DNA from: a virus
Length of the DNA stretch: 64,000 bases
IMG/VR virus record: IMGVR_UViG_3300023178_000043
Coordinates: 1 to 64,000 of that record
Reading direction: 5' to 3' (one strand)
A program made the position numbers and the translations under genes. The stretch's first letter is position 1. Every line of letters begins with the position of its first letter. Of this stretch, positions 1-6,550 are shown in pieces. The notes below the pieces were generated by a model. The model saw only the letters and a list, made by a program, of their open reading frames with translations. It was not told where the DNA came from and did no database searches.

Positions 1-9
1 GGGGCTAAA

Positions 10-27
10 TGTAACAGGAATGTAACA
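10..27 (-). promoter_or_regulatory. paired TGTTACA boxes of a promoter just outside the window
   Basis: On the minus strand two TGTTACA boxes lie 11 bp apart (21-27 and 10-16). The same 26 bases occur at 2767-2792, where they sit directly upstream of a complete promoter. The fixed 9-nt gap to the -35 box uses up positions 1-9, so the -35 should begin at the first base left of the window. Confidence 0.6.
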
Positions 28-80
28 CCTGCTAAGCTATTGGGCCACAGTGGCTTAGCAAGCAGCGTCCGGGACCCCCA

Positions 81-121
81 TACCAAAAAGAAACCCCCTC
101 CGGCATAGTCACCGAAGGGGG
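81..121 (-). terminator. rho-independent terminator
   Basis: A 10-bp hairpin (94-103 with 112-121, one G-U pair) is followed on the minus strand by a T-rich tract (81-93). It would end leftward transcripts from the small genes to its right, and separates them from the promoter at the left edge. Confidence 0.75.
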
Positions 122-172
122 AACGGATAGTCCCGTTTTTCTCCTTTTCGGGATTTCTACAAAGGGCCATCC

Positions 173-268
173 TCACGGCTGGCATTGCGGGCACATGAGG
201 CAGCAGCCGACTCTTACGGCAGGCAGTCCCGTTACGCCTGTTTTCTGACGTTTAACTGGGTCCGTCAT
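173..268 (-). CDS. possible 31-aa Cys-containing peptide
   Basis: An ATG frame of 31 codons ending in a Cys-rich stretch (GCCLMCPQC). It lies between the 68-aa gene on its right and the terminator on its left. No convincing ribosome binding site is seen. The only support is its position and its likeness in kind to other CxxC microproteins in this region. Confidence 0.25.
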   Translation of the reverse strand: MTDPVKRQKTGVTGLPAVRVGCCLMCPQCQP

Positions 269-313
269 GGACCGAATAACGCATTTAAGGTCAGCGTGCA
301 AGACCCTTCCCAC

Positions 314-520
314 TTACGCGGGAAGATCGGGGAGGTCGTCGTAGACCAATCCCAGCTCGGCGTGGAAGTCCTCAAGAGTGGATACCACCACGTTCTGAAC
401 ATCACCAAACCGCTCCCCCAGCCGATAGGCAAGGTCTACAGCGGAATCGTAGTCCGGGCGAGTAATGGTTTCGAGTCGGAATCCGATGGAGGTTTCGATG
501 AGAGCAACAAAGTTCAGCAT
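314..520 (-). CDS. small acidic protein of unknown function (68 aa)
   Basis: Not recognised. A short, acidic, soluble-looking protein. The start is supported by AAGGAAAA about 8 nt upstream. It is the first gene after the promoter at 680-708 and has an unusually long leader of about 150 nt that can fold (see 571-674). The terminator at 81-121 closes the unit. Confidence 0.7.
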   Translation of the reverse strand: MLNFVALIETSIGFRLETITRPDYDSAVDLAYRLGERFGDVQNVVVSTLEDFHAELGLVYDDLPDLPA

Positions 521-570
521 TTTTGTTTTCCTTTTTTGGAGTTAGTAAGTTGACTGCTGAAGGTCGGTCG

Positions 571-674
571 CCTCGTGTATGATTTGAGAGGTCCAAGGTT
601 CCCTCTTGTGATTGAGAGGACTTTCACCATCTGGAGAACTCACCAATCGGTTACTCGTCAATCTCTCAATCACA
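571..674 (-). other. structured 5' leader with two competing pairings
   Basis: The transcript from the promoter at 680-708 should begin near 673, so the segment 663-674 (TGTGATTGAGAG) lies at its 5' end. It pairs perfectly over 12 bp with 607-618, and less perfectly with 577-591 (CTCTCAAATCATACA). The two pairings exclude each other. Inside the large loop a GAG(T)AAC / GTTCTC stem can form. The arrangement looks like a switchable leader. No known riboswitch class was recognised. Confidence 0.4.
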
Positions 675-679
675 CAAGT

Positions 680-724
680 AATCTAACAGCGTGAAGGTCA
701 AAAGTCAAGAGGTCAATTGTAACA
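680..724 (-). promoter_or_regulatory. sigma70-type early promoter with one TGTTACA box
   Basis: The -10 is TAGATT (680-685), the spacer 17 bp and the -35 TTGACT (703-708). One TGTTACA box (718-724) stands 9 nt upstream of the -35, the same spacing as in the sister promoters. The second box is absent here. Confidence 0.75.
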
Positions 725-725
725 A

Positions 726-929
726 TCACGGAAGCACCTGCGTCATGGACTTGAAAGGAATGGCAGGGTAGAGGCCCGACCGATACCGTTCACGTTGGTT
801 CTCGACACGATTGGAGTCGGTGATTTCAACGAGACGGTAAATGTGTCCATACTTCAGACCATGACGGACATTGGTGTCCACGGTGTAGCCGTAGTCGTAT
901 GCTTTGGGAGCAGTGGTCCATACTTTCAT
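726..929 (-). CDS. small basic protein of unknown function (67 aa)
   Basis: The start is placed at the ATG at 927-929, preceded by GAAGGAAAG; upstream codons in the same frame have no ribosome site. Tyr-rich N-terminal half (KAYDYGY) and basic C-terminus. No family recognised. It follows the 35-aa membrane peptide by 1 nt and is probably in the same transcript from 1131-1159. Confidence 0.65.
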   Translation of the reverse strand: MKVWTTAPKAYDYGYTVDTNVRHGLKYGHIYRLVEITDSNRVENQRERYRSGLYPAIPFKSMTQVLP

Positions 930-930
930 T

Positions 931-1038
931 TTACTTTCCTTCGTAGATGTGTTCAAGGATGAGAAGAACAACAGAGAACGAGACGAGGAACGTGACACCC
1001 CAGATAGCGAAGTCCACGTTGAGGGCACCGCCGGTCAT
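931..1038 (-). CDS. 35-aa single-span membrane peptide
   Basis: Residues 8-29 are strongly hydrophobic (FAIWGVTFLVSFSVVLLIL), followed by a short charged tail. The ATG overlaps the TGA of the 19-aa frame upstream as ATGA, so translation is probably coupled and no separate ribosome site is needed. Function unknown; small phage membrane peptides often act on the host envelope, but nothing here says which way. Confidence 0.5.
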   Translation of the reverse strand: MTGGALNVDFAIWGVTFLVSFSVVLLILEHIYEGK

Positions 1039-1094
1039 CGTGAACCCCGGCACCGACGGCAGTGGCAGGTCTTGGTTTCGGTCTGGTCGGTCAT
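1035..1094 (-). CDS. 19-aa Cys-rich peptide (CHCRRC)
   Basis: First frame after the promoter at 1131-1159. AAGGAAACAAG stands just before its ATG, the same leader type as in the neighbouring transcripts. It contains CHCRRC, which could bind a metal or simply be a leader peptide. Its stop overlaps the start of the 35-aa membrane peptide, so its translation could control that gene. Confidence 0.4.
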   Translation of the reverse strand: MTDQTETKTCHCRRCRGSR

Positions 1095-1130
1095 CTTGTT
1101 TCCTTGGGTGGTCATTTCTGATTACCCTGT

Positions 1131-1159
1131 AAGATACATCCACAAGGGTGAAAAGTCAA
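1131..1159 (-). promoter_or_regulatory. sigma70-type early promoter
   Basis: TATCTT (1131-1136), 17 bp, TTGACT (1154-1159). It lacks a TGTTACA box at the usual 9-nt spacing; one TGTTACA lies further upstream near 1191-1197, next to the hairpin CAACG/CGTTG. It drives the peptides at 1094-931 and the gene at 929. Confidence 0.75.
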
Positions 1160-1276
1160 GGGGTCAGCACCCGAAAGCACCCGAAGAAAATGTAACAACG
1201 TGTAAGTCGTTGGGAGACAACAGCTTAGCGAGCAGCGTCCCGGTACCCACCTTGTAAGTGAGTGACCCCCATAGAT

Positions 1277-1468
1277 TTATGAAGATTCTTCGCGATACTC
1301 TAGACCACCCACCACCTTCAGACGTTCCAACCGTGCCCTGTTCCGCACGATGGTTCGCTCCTTGTCGTTGGTGGTCTTGTGTCTGGTGCTCTTCAGCTTC
1401 TCGTAGCGAGACAGGGGTTCATCCGACAGGTATCCGTCGAGGTATTGCTTGGTGTAGTTCATCCCCAT
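1277..1468 (-). CDS. small basic helical protein (63 aa)
   Basis: Not recognised. Lys/Arg-rich and predicted helical (residues 20-52), as in small nucleic-acid-binding or adaptor proteins. The start (ATG GGG ATG) overlaps the end of the zinc-ribbon gene upstream and uses its GAGGGGG as ribosome site. A stretch of about 120 nt (1160-1276) without a gene follows it. Confidence 0.6.
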   Translation of the reverse strand: MGMNYTKQYLDGYLSDEPLSRYEKLKSTRHKTTNDKERTIVRNRARLERLKVVGGLEYREESS

Positions 1469-1683
1469 ACCCCCTCGTAGGTTTCCATGATGTCGTGGTC
1501 ATCCGTATCATCGAATGCTGTGCTACCGATTGGGTAGGCGTTGTCGAAACAATACTCGCAGAGGATTTGACCCGTGGTAATGACCTCACCCTCTACGTAG
1601 AGGGAGCCCGTGGTATCCATCCAAACTTCATGTTGATTGAGGGGAAGACCACACCCTGAGCACTCTTTATGAGCAGCAGACAT
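1459..1683 (-). CDS. zinc-ribbon microprotein (74 aa)
   Basis: Two CxxC knuckles, CSGC (8-11) and CEYC (42-45), are spaced as in a zinc ribbon; the rest is acidic (FDDTDDHD). Likely a small metal-binding adaptor or inhibitor of host machinery; no family assigned. It overlaps both neighbours by 10-17 nt, a sign of a compact coupled operon. Confidence 0.65.
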   Translation of the reverse strand: MSAAHKECSGCGLPLNQHEVWMDTTGSLYVEGEVITTGQILCEYCFDNAYPIGSTAFDDTDDHDIMETYEGVWG

Positions 1684-1906
1684 AATCGGATTCCTTTACA
1701 GGTCGAGGGGTATACCGCGGTGAATGGTCAATGAGACTATCCAGCTGTTCCAAGACATCTCCCATTGTGACCTCTACATAGAGACGGTCGTCGGACAATG
1801 GGATGATGGGTTCACCCCACCCATCGCGGAGATTGAGGACGAAGTCATCCAGTTCTTCCAGCTGTTTACGGATGAGGTGAAGGGAGTGTCGTGTCACGTT
1901 GTCCAC
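1667..1906 (-). CDS. small helical protein of unknown function (79 aa)
   Basis: The GTG start at 1906 follows the GAGGAGGAG coding run of the gene upstream, which also serves as ribosome site. Helical and acidic with several aromatics; ends in DYVCCS. No domain recognised. Confidence 0.6.
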   Translation of the reverse strand: MDNVTRHSLHLIRKQLEELDDFVLNLRDGWGEPIIPLSDDRLYVEVTMGDVLEQLDSLIDHSPRYTPRPVKESDYVCCS

Positions 1907-2080
1907 TTACTCCTCCTCCTCGTTGTAGGAATCGTTCTCGACAAACTGCTGAGTCTCCTCGTCCCAGACCTTACCCTCAGTCCGAGCAAGAAACTCACGG
2001 CGACGGATTGCCTTGTCTTCCCTTTTCTGGGTCCAGACAGGGATGATGTCGGATACTGATGTCTTACGAATGGTGACCAT
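1907..2080 (-). CDS. small charged protein (57 aa)
   Basis: Starts at the ATG at 2078-2080 after CAAGGAAAGAAA, the first gene behind the promoter at 2118-2146. The N-terminal half is basic (RRREFLART) and the C-terminus is EEEE. The overlapping longer frame 1894-2133 has no ribosome site and is judged a shadow. Function unknown. Confidence 0.6.
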   Translation of the reverse strand: MVTIRKTSVSDIIPVWTQKREDKAIRRREFLARTEGKVWDEETQQFVENDSYNEEEE

Positions 2081-2117
2081 TTTCTTTCCTTGTGTTGGTC
2101 GTTTTTGAATGTCCTAT

Positions 2118-2173
2118 AAGATACAAAGGACAAGAGAGAAATTCAAGGGGTCAAGTGTAACTAAACTGTAACC
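2118..2173 (-). promoter_or_regulatory. sigma70-type early promoter with two upstream boxes
   Basis: TATCTT (2118-2123), 17 bp, TTGAAT (2141-2146), then 9 nt, AGTTACA (2156-2162) and, 11 bp further, GGTTACA (2167-2173). Both boxes fall within the 3' end of the next gene (2161-2322). Confidence 0.8.
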
Positions 2174-2322
2174 TTTCGGTCACATGAGGTGCACTTGAGA
2201 GTACGGTCAGGCCACCGATTCCAAACCTTCCAGTAGGTGAAGGTGTTACAGGACCGACAGTATGAGGATACATTCTCCGAAGGTGGTTGCTCGACCTCAA
2301 ACCTCCAAGACTCATGTCTCAT
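2161..2322 (-). CDS. zinc-ribbon microprotein (53 aa)
   Basis: Short frame with CRSC (22-25) and CTSC (44-47), a two-knuckle zinc ribbon rich in Trp. The ATG overlaps the TGA of the upstream gene as ATGA. Its last codons carry the upstream boxes of the next promoter. Probably an RNA- or protein-binding microprotein; no family recognised. Confidence 0.6.
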   Translation of the reverse strand: MRHESWRFEVEQPPSENVSSYCRSCNTFTYWKVWNRWPDRTLKCTSCDRKVTV

Positions 2323-2528
2323 CGGTTCACCCCCAGCTCGTCGTGGATGAGGTTGGTGATGTCGTCCGCGAGTTGTCTCATCGTGGAACGGTAGTCACGA
2401 CGGTCACACCAATCAATGAAGTTCAACGAGTGGTCGGAGTCCTCATCGGAAGCGGTGAGGAGATGAGTCCAAAGGTCGTTGGCCATGTTTCTCATCTCAT
2501 GGAGTGCGTTCAGTCTTTCCTTGGTCAT
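2319..2528 (-). CDS. small helical protein of unknown function (69 aa)
   Basis: A good GGAGG site lies upstream of the ATG. Helical, mixed charge, with one Trp-Cys (DWCDRR). No recognised domain. Follows the 55-aa gene closely and is coupled to the zinc-ribbon gene by ATGA. Confidence 0.65.
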   Translation of the reverse strand: MTKERLNALHEMRNMANDLWTHLLTASDEDSDHSLNFIDWCDRRDYRSTMRQLADDITNLIHDELGVNR

Positions 2529-2531
2529 GGT

Positions 2532-2699
2532 TCAACCTCCAAACTGGACTTCGGTGATTACGTACTCATCGTACCCGTCGGCGTCATCGAGCATTGCGAT
2601 GTAAGCCTCAGCCAGTTCACGGGTCGAGAAGACACGGGAATCTTCGTCGATGTGGAATCCAACGTAGGCTTCGTGGTACTGAACGACGAACATGGTCAT
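2532..2699 (-). CDS. small acidic protein of unknown function (55 aa)
   Basis: First gene after the promoter at 2738-2766. The start is put at ATG 2699 (or 2693) because AAGGAC lies 9 nt upstream; the in-frame ATG at 2732 falls at about +1 of the transcript within a leader conserved among these promoters. Reads like a small alpha/beta protein (MFVVQYHEAYVGF); no family. Confidence 0.6.
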   Translation of the reverse strand: MTMFVVQYHEAYVGFHIDEDSRVFSTRELAEAYIAMLDDADGYDEYVITEVQFGG

Positions 2700-2737
2700 G
2701 GTGTTGTCCTTGTTGGGTTGGTCATTTTTCATGATGG

Positions 2738-2793
2738 ATCATATAAAAATTCTACCCCATCCTCAAGGGGCTAAATGTAACAGGAATGTAACG
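2738..2793 (-). promoter_or_regulatory. sigma70-type early promoter with paired TGTTACA boxes
   Basis: TATGAT (2738-2743), 17 bp, TTGAGG (2761-2766), 9 nt, TGTTACA (2776-2782), 4 nt, CGTTACA (2787-2793). The 26 bases at 2767-2792 are identical to positions 1-26 of the window. Confidence 0.8.
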
Positions 2794-2872
2794 GAGTGTA
2801 AGTCGTTGAGTGGTAACCATTTACAAGGTCGGGACCGGGGGGTTCTGGTGTAACCCATTGAACCCGTTGAAG

Positions 2873-3376
2873 TTAGAGAAACACAGGATGGTGGTTTTTG
2901 ATTTTCTTCTCAACCATCCCCACATGAATCACATGGTCCTTGTTGAGTAGGGTGTCGAGGTCGATGTTCGTAGCGTAGTAGTTCCCCACGTTCCCAGCCT
3001 TCCAATCACTTTCAAGGAGGGGAACCTGAATCGCGAAGAATTCCAGCCGTTTCGTGACCACGTTCTCCGTCCATGTGACCATGAGGTAATCTCCATCACG
3101 TTTCGAGAACGCTCCACCCCTCCATGAACGAGAGTGGTAGCTGGTCTTGATTTCTACGGGGTTGTCGTCCACGTAGATGTCCGCTTCATGGTCACCGTTC
3201 CCACGACGACACCGAACACCCAGCTCCTCGCAGAAGGTCGTTTCTAGGATGTTGGAAATTAGCTCGGACTTCAGCTTGCGAGAGAGGTCAGTCTGGTCAC
3301 CCATGATTTCCGACATCCGCTCCCACTTGTCCGCGACTCGCGAGAGGGTCTGGTCCACATCACCAAGGTATTGCAT
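2873..3376 (-). CDS. PD-(D/E)XK-type endonuclease-like protein (167 aa)
   Basis: The start is the ATG at 3376 after GGAG, overlapping the upstream TAA as TAATG. Around residues 64-77 the sequence EADIYVDDNPVEIK gives D66, E75 and K77, the spacing of the PD-(D/E)XK fold found in restriction endonucleases and some phage nucleases. Size fits a small restriction-like enzyme. No methyltransferase lies next to it, so a role in host DNA breakdown or in attacking other phages is more likely than classical restriction. The motif is seen; fold and target are inferred. Confidence 0.5.
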   Translation of the reverse strand: MQYLGDVDQTLSRVADKWERMSEIMGDQTDLSRKLKSELISNILETTFCEELGVRCRRGNGDHEADIYVDDNPVEIKTSYHSRSWRGGAFSKRDGDYLMVTWTENVVTKRLEFFAIQVPLLESDWKAGNVGNYYATNIDLDTLLNKDHVIHVGMVEKKIKNHHPVFL

Positions 3377-3588
3377 TATGCGTACTCCAACGTGTAGGTT
3401 TTTGGATTGTAGACAGGAATGTCGAGGTCCTGACCCCACAGTCCAAGGTCGTTCTTGAGGTAGGTCAACTCACGATATGTCGAGAAGTAGCGAAGGTACT
3501 CACGGGAATCGTCGGACATCTTCCAGAAGGGGTCATACCTGCGGCGGAGTGTGTGGAACCGTTCGAGGTCGTGGTCAATCTCGTTCAT
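3376..3588 (-). CDS. small protein of unknown function (70 aa)
   Basis: Start chosen at ATG 3588, inside a longer frame that begins at 3621 near the transcription start. Rich in Tyr, Arg and Leu (REYLRYFSTYRELTYL), probably all-helical. It precedes and overlaps the nuclease-like gene by one base, so they form one unit from the promoter at 3628-3656. Confidence 0.6.
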   Translation of the reverse strand: MNEIDHDLERFHTLRRRYDPFWKMSDDSREYLRYFSTYRELTYLKNDLGLWGQDLDIPVYNPKTYTLEYA

Positions 3589-3627
3589 TTCTGTCTCGTT
3601 GGTGAGGAGGTCATTTTTCATACGAGT

Positions 3628-3683
3628 AATATACAGAGTTCGAGGTCAGAAATCAAGACCGTTTCTGTAACAGGATTGTAACA
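3628..3683 (-). promoter_or_regulatory. sigma70-type early promoter with paired TGTTACA boxes
   Basis: TATATT (3628-3633), 17 bp, TTGATT (3651-3656), 9 nt, TGTTACA (3666-3672), 4 nt, TGTTACA (3677-3683). Lies within the 3' end of the upstream gene (3653-3862). Confidence 0.85.
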
Positions 3684-3862
3684 TCCTCACAGATTTCTTG
3701 AGGGGTTCCCTCTGGTCGGTCGGTCAACGCCTGAAGGACCACGGGGTAGACGAGTCCAAAGGTGAACCCACGACCCAACCCGAAGCGGAGCATGGTCATC
3801 ACCTTTTCAAAGCGACGGTCAGACGAAGGTCGGTAGGAGATTCTGGGGAGAGAGTAGGTCAT
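3653..3862 (-). CDS. small protein of unknown function (69 aa)
   Basis: ATG at 3862 after GGAAGGGGAAG. The basic N-terminal half is followed by a moderately hydrophobic stretch (FGLGRGFTFGLVYPVVLQAL) that could be a membrane segment. The 3' end carries the boxes, -35 element and last codons of the next promoter region. Not recognised. Confidence 0.55.
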   Translation of the reverse strand: MTYSLPRISYRPSSDRRFEKVMTMLRFGLGRGFTFGLVYPVVLQALTDRPEGTPQEICEDVTILLQKRS

Positions 3863-3864
3863 GG

Positions 3865-3972
3865 TTACTTCCCCTTCCCGATGCCTAGGCTTCCGTTCGT
3901 TCCGTTCGCGAAGGCGATGATGAGTCCGTAGTTCAGGAGAATGAATCCGACGAGAATCAGAACCTTGGTCAT
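3865..3972 (-). CDS. 35-aa single-span membrane peptide
   Basis: ATG at 3970-3972 after GGAGG. Residues 4-22 are hydrophobic (VLILVGFILLNYGLIIAFA), then a Gly/Lys tail. Second membrane peptide of this type in the early region. Its coding tail (GGGAAGGGGAAG) forms the ribosome site of the next gene. Function unknown. Confidence 0.5.
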   Translation of the reverse strand: MTKVLILVGFILLNYGLIIAFANGTNGSLGIGKGK

Positions 3973-3975
3973 GGT

Positions 3976-4215
3976 TCAACCTCCACCGAACTGGTAAGCG
4001 ATGACCCGAGCATCTCCTGAAACCTGACCCTGTAGGGTCCACGTTCCGTCGATGTCGTCGTCCTCATCGAACACATGGTAGGTTCCACCCTGAGCGTTCT
4101 GCTTGGTGTGAGCGAGGATAACGTCACGGATGGAGTCAACGTCAGGAGCGACGACGACCATCATCCCGTAGGAGTAGTCTTGGAGCACATCGTTGGAGGT
4201 GTAGAGGTTCATCAT
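3976..4215 (-). CDS. small acidic protein of unknown function (79 aa)
   Basis: ATG ATG at 4215; the frame extends to 4251, but that upstream ATG lies at about +1 of the transcript. Acidic centre (DEDDDIDG) and aromatic-rich; ends in FGGG, like the 55-aa gene at 2532 (VQFGG), and both lie directly behind a TATGAT promoter with the same flanking bases. The two may be distant paralogues. Confidence 0.6.
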   Translation of the reverse strand: MMNLYTSNDVLQDYSYGMMVVVAPDVDSIRDVILAHTKQNAQGGTYHVFDEDDDIDGTWTLQGQVSGDARVIAYQFGGG

Positions 4216-4256
4216 CTCTGTTTCCGTGTTGAGGTGTGTTTCATTCTTCATGATGG

Positions 4257-4285
4257 ATCATACAATGGACCAACCCCAAGGTCAA
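4257..4285 (-). promoter_or_regulatory. sigma70-type early promoter
   Basis: TATGAT (4257-4262), 17 bp, TTGACC (4280-4285). No TGTTACA boxes at the usual spacing. The bases after the -10 (CCATCATGAA) match those behind the promoter at 2738. Confidence 0.7.
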
Positions 4286-4472
4286 GGGGCTGGGTGAAAT
4301 TTATCCCCTTGTCCCCCAACGACTTAGCAATTTGTTGGAACGAGAGGGTCGAAAATCGGTCAGTTCGGCAGACTTATTTGTAAATGGTCGAGGGGGTGGG
4401 TCCGTTTGGGTCGGGCCTCGTTGACGCACATTTCGGGGACGCAATTTTTACCTATAGAAAAGTTACTTTAGT
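4286..4472. other. intergenic stretch without a gene
   Basis: About 190 bp. It contains CAACGACTTA at 4318, which recurs in inverted orientation near 1200 and 2805, and otherwise only G-rich unassigned sequence. It marks the change from GC-rich small genes to AT-richer larger genes. Confidence 0.5.
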
Positions 4473-4490
4473 AAATTGCCCGGGCAATTT
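4473..4490 (-). terminator. perfect 18-bp palindrome at a gene end
   Basis: AAATTGCCCGGGCAATTT begins at the stop codon of the 186-aa gene. It can fold into an 8-bp stem and is flanked by A/T runs. Its place fits a terminator, possibly two-way, but the U-tract is weak and a protein binding site is possible. Confidence 0.5.
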
Positions 4491-5050
4491 TATTCCTCTA
4501 TAAGATGGTCCATTTCAAATTCTGTTAGTAGAGAAGGAATGGTATGTTTCAGAGGAAACTCATCTTTCCAAATAGGATCATATCTACCAGATCGGTGACT
4601 CCAACCAAATGAATCATAACGATTTAAAGTCAATTGAACAAATTTAGGTCGGCCATTTTTAGTTGTATACTTAATAGAATTGTTCTGTTCGCTTGTAATA
4701 TCCACGGTATTACAAACTTTACTAATAAACTCTTCAACAAAATTATCAAAACTCTTTAGAATTTCAGGTTGTAGTTCCACAATAGCGTGAGCCATGACAC
4801 GGGGATTGATATAATGGTCCGCTGTCGGCTTCTTACCAAATTCCACACGATTACGTTCAGCATCTACTGAAATAAAATGTGTTGATTGTTGTCTTGTTAT
4901 ACGACGAATTGCTTGATAAACGCTATTTAGAATAACAGATTTAGCCTGCGGACTCGCGTGTTTCCAGTTATTCTGTTCATTCTTGAGGAGATTAAACGCA
5001 ATTTCAGTCGCTTTATGATTCGTGTAATAGTTCCACATTGTATTAGACAT
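4490..5050 (-). CDS. protein of unknown function (186 aa)
   Basis: ATG at 5050 after GAAAGG. Mostly alpha-helical with a basic middle (AIRRITRQQS) and several Trp/Tyr; no family recognised. AT-rich codon use, unlike the genes to its left. Lies 40 nt behind the ParB-like gene and is probably transcribed with it. Confidence 0.6.
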   Translation of the reverse strand: MSNTMWNYYTNHKATEIAFNLLKNEQNNWKHASPQAKSVILNSVYQAIRRITRQQSTHFISVDAERNRVEFGKKPTADHYINPRVMAHAIVELQPEILKSFDNFVEEFISKVCNTVDITSEQNNSIKYTTKNGRPKFVQLTLNRYDSFGWSHRSGRYDPIWKDEFPLKHTIPSLLTEFEMDHLIEE

Positions 5051-5090
5051 TGGTACCTTTCTTTTTTCTAGACGCAGCCCTAACCGTTAG

Positions 5091-6449
5091 TCACCAGCTG
5101 AGGCCCCTAGTCGTTAGTTCTTTCTTTCCATTGATAAAAGACGCATTCAGAGCCTTTTTAGTTAGAAGTGCGACAGGGGTGCCGTTGACATCTACTTTAT
5201 CCATACATTCTTCGGGATTATTGACATCTTCACAGGAAATCTTTTGAGCAAGATAAAAAATGTTATTATCAATAAAATCGGTAATATTAGAATCGTTACG
5301 AGTTAGATTGTTATCATCAATGTTAACAAGTCCAATATCTACCAACCAATTGGCTTGTACAAGTATCCAATCAATCCACTTCCTGAACATTCTGGGAATC
5401 CTAATACGGTTCATGTCAAGATAATTTTCGGTCTTATAACCTGTACCACCATAAATCCCAACAACAAGGTTAACAAATGTTTTATTTGTCTCATAGTAGC
5501 GTTCTGCCGCGTCGCTCATGTCTCGACCAAAATTATCTGCGGAAGCATCAGCAAACGGTTGAATCCGAACTACATATTCTTCAAGTTCTTGTTCGGAACG
5601 TGTGGGTCCGTATTTTCTGTATACAGTTGAATCAATAGACTTAAGACCTGTTTTAACGATACGAATTCCCTTACGACTCTTAACATTGTTAGTAACTGTT
5701 TTCTTAATTTCTTCTGTTCTGTCATTATCGGTTAGTCCAAGATTATCAACTGTCTTTTCCGTGGCCTTTTCAATAATCTCTTCTACTGTACTGTCCACAT
5801 CAACAGTGTTTGTCTTAGTCATGTGTTCAACTTCACGTTGAACCTCGCGTTCCATGACAACTGTAAGACTTTCATCATCAATCATGGCACGCGGTTCGGG
5901 ACGAACACGATGATTTTCTTCTGTTTGAAGCTTTTCAATAATCGCTTCTCTATCCCAATAACGACCATCCGAATCCGTCATTTCATTAATTTCAATAACT
6001 TGAACAAGGATGGCCGGATAATTCGTAGCACGAGCGGCAAAGGAACGGTGGTGTCCATAGATCAACTTATATCTAGACTTTTCGGCTACCCACTCCACGC
6101 CAGGCATCCAATGACGACGGGGTTCGTAATCGCCGTTTTGGTACATAGCTTGAAACTCTTTCTTTACCTTATCTTTGATTCCACCTACACGGGTAGGGTT
6201 GTCGTCTGGATTCATTTCAATTTCGTCGGCAGGAGTCCATATAAACCCCTTAGTAACCACACACCCTTTGGGGATAATATTACGGCGTTCAAGCCATTGA
6301 ATCATGTTGTCGTAAGATCTCCAATATATTGGGTTAGAAAGTTCCTCCCAATCGTATGGCATAATACGCGCTTTTGGGTGATTCTTAATCACATCATGAT
6401 ATTGTTGATAGATCTCTGGACGATTGGACAGTTCAAATTGTGGTCCCAT
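5091..6449 (-). CDS. ParB-like domain protein (452 aa)
   Basis: Residues about 60-145 look like a ParB N-terminal/sulfiredoxin-type domain, with YGHHRSFAARA (131-141) matching the G-x-H-R-x-x-A nucleotide-binding motif. The rest is helical and charged, without the usual HTH that I can identify. In phages such proteins act in DNA binding, nicking or as NTP-dependent clamps. The promoter at 6494-6522 stands directly upstream. Domain call moderate, function unknown. Confidence 0.5.
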   Translation of the reverse strand: MGPQFELSNRPEIYQQYHDVIKNHPKARIMPYDWEELSNPIYWRSYDNMIQWLERRNIIPKGCVVTKGFIWTPADEIEMNPDDNPTRVGGIKDKVKKEFQAMYQNGDYEPRRHWMPGVEWVAEKSRYKLIYGHHRSFAARATNYPAILVQVIEINEMTDSDGRYWDREAIIEKLQTEENHRVRPEPRAMIDDESLTVVMEREVQREVEHMTKTNTVDVDSTVEEIIEKATEKTVDNLGLTDNDRTEEIKKTVTNNVKSRKGIRIVKTGLKSIDSTVYRKYGPTRSEQELEEYVVRIQPFADASADNFGRDMSDAAERYYETNKTFVNLVVGIYGGTGYKTENYLDMNRIRIPRMFRKWIDWILVQANWLVDIGLVNIDDNNLTRNDSNITDFIDNNIFYLAQKISCEDVNNPEECMDKVDVNGTPVALLTKKALNASFINGKKELTTRGLSW

Positions 6450-6493
6450 AGTTTTTTTCCTTACGGTTTATAGTTTAAATTTTATATATTAAT

Positions 6494-6550
6494 AATATAA
6501 TGTATTTTAGCCCAAAAATCAATACTTCAATTGTAACAACAATTGTAACA
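6494..6550 (-). promoter_or_regulatory. sigma70-type early promoter with paired TGTTACA boxes
   Basis: TATATT (6494-6499), 17 bp, TTGATT (6517-6522), 9 nt, TGTTACA (6532-6538) and a second TGTTACA (6544-6550), here 12 rather than 11 bp away. Confidence 0.85.

Noticed and set aside
185-553. Plus-strand frame of 122 codons opposite the 68-aa gene
   Set aside because: Shadow of the minus-strand gene, which has the ribosome site and promoter.
1894-2133. Minus-strand frame of 79 codons, Arg/Ser-rich
   Set aside because: Overlaps the 57-aa gene in another frame, begins upstream of the promoter -10 and has no ribosome site.
2262-2774. Plus-strand frame of 170 codons in the early block
   Set aside because: Antisense to three minus-strand genes with good ribosome sites and promoters; Val-rich composition typical of shadows in GC-rich DNA.
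5823-6473. Plus-strand frame of 216 codons opposite the ParB-like gene
   Set aside because: Its codons mirror the ParB-like gene; no start signal.
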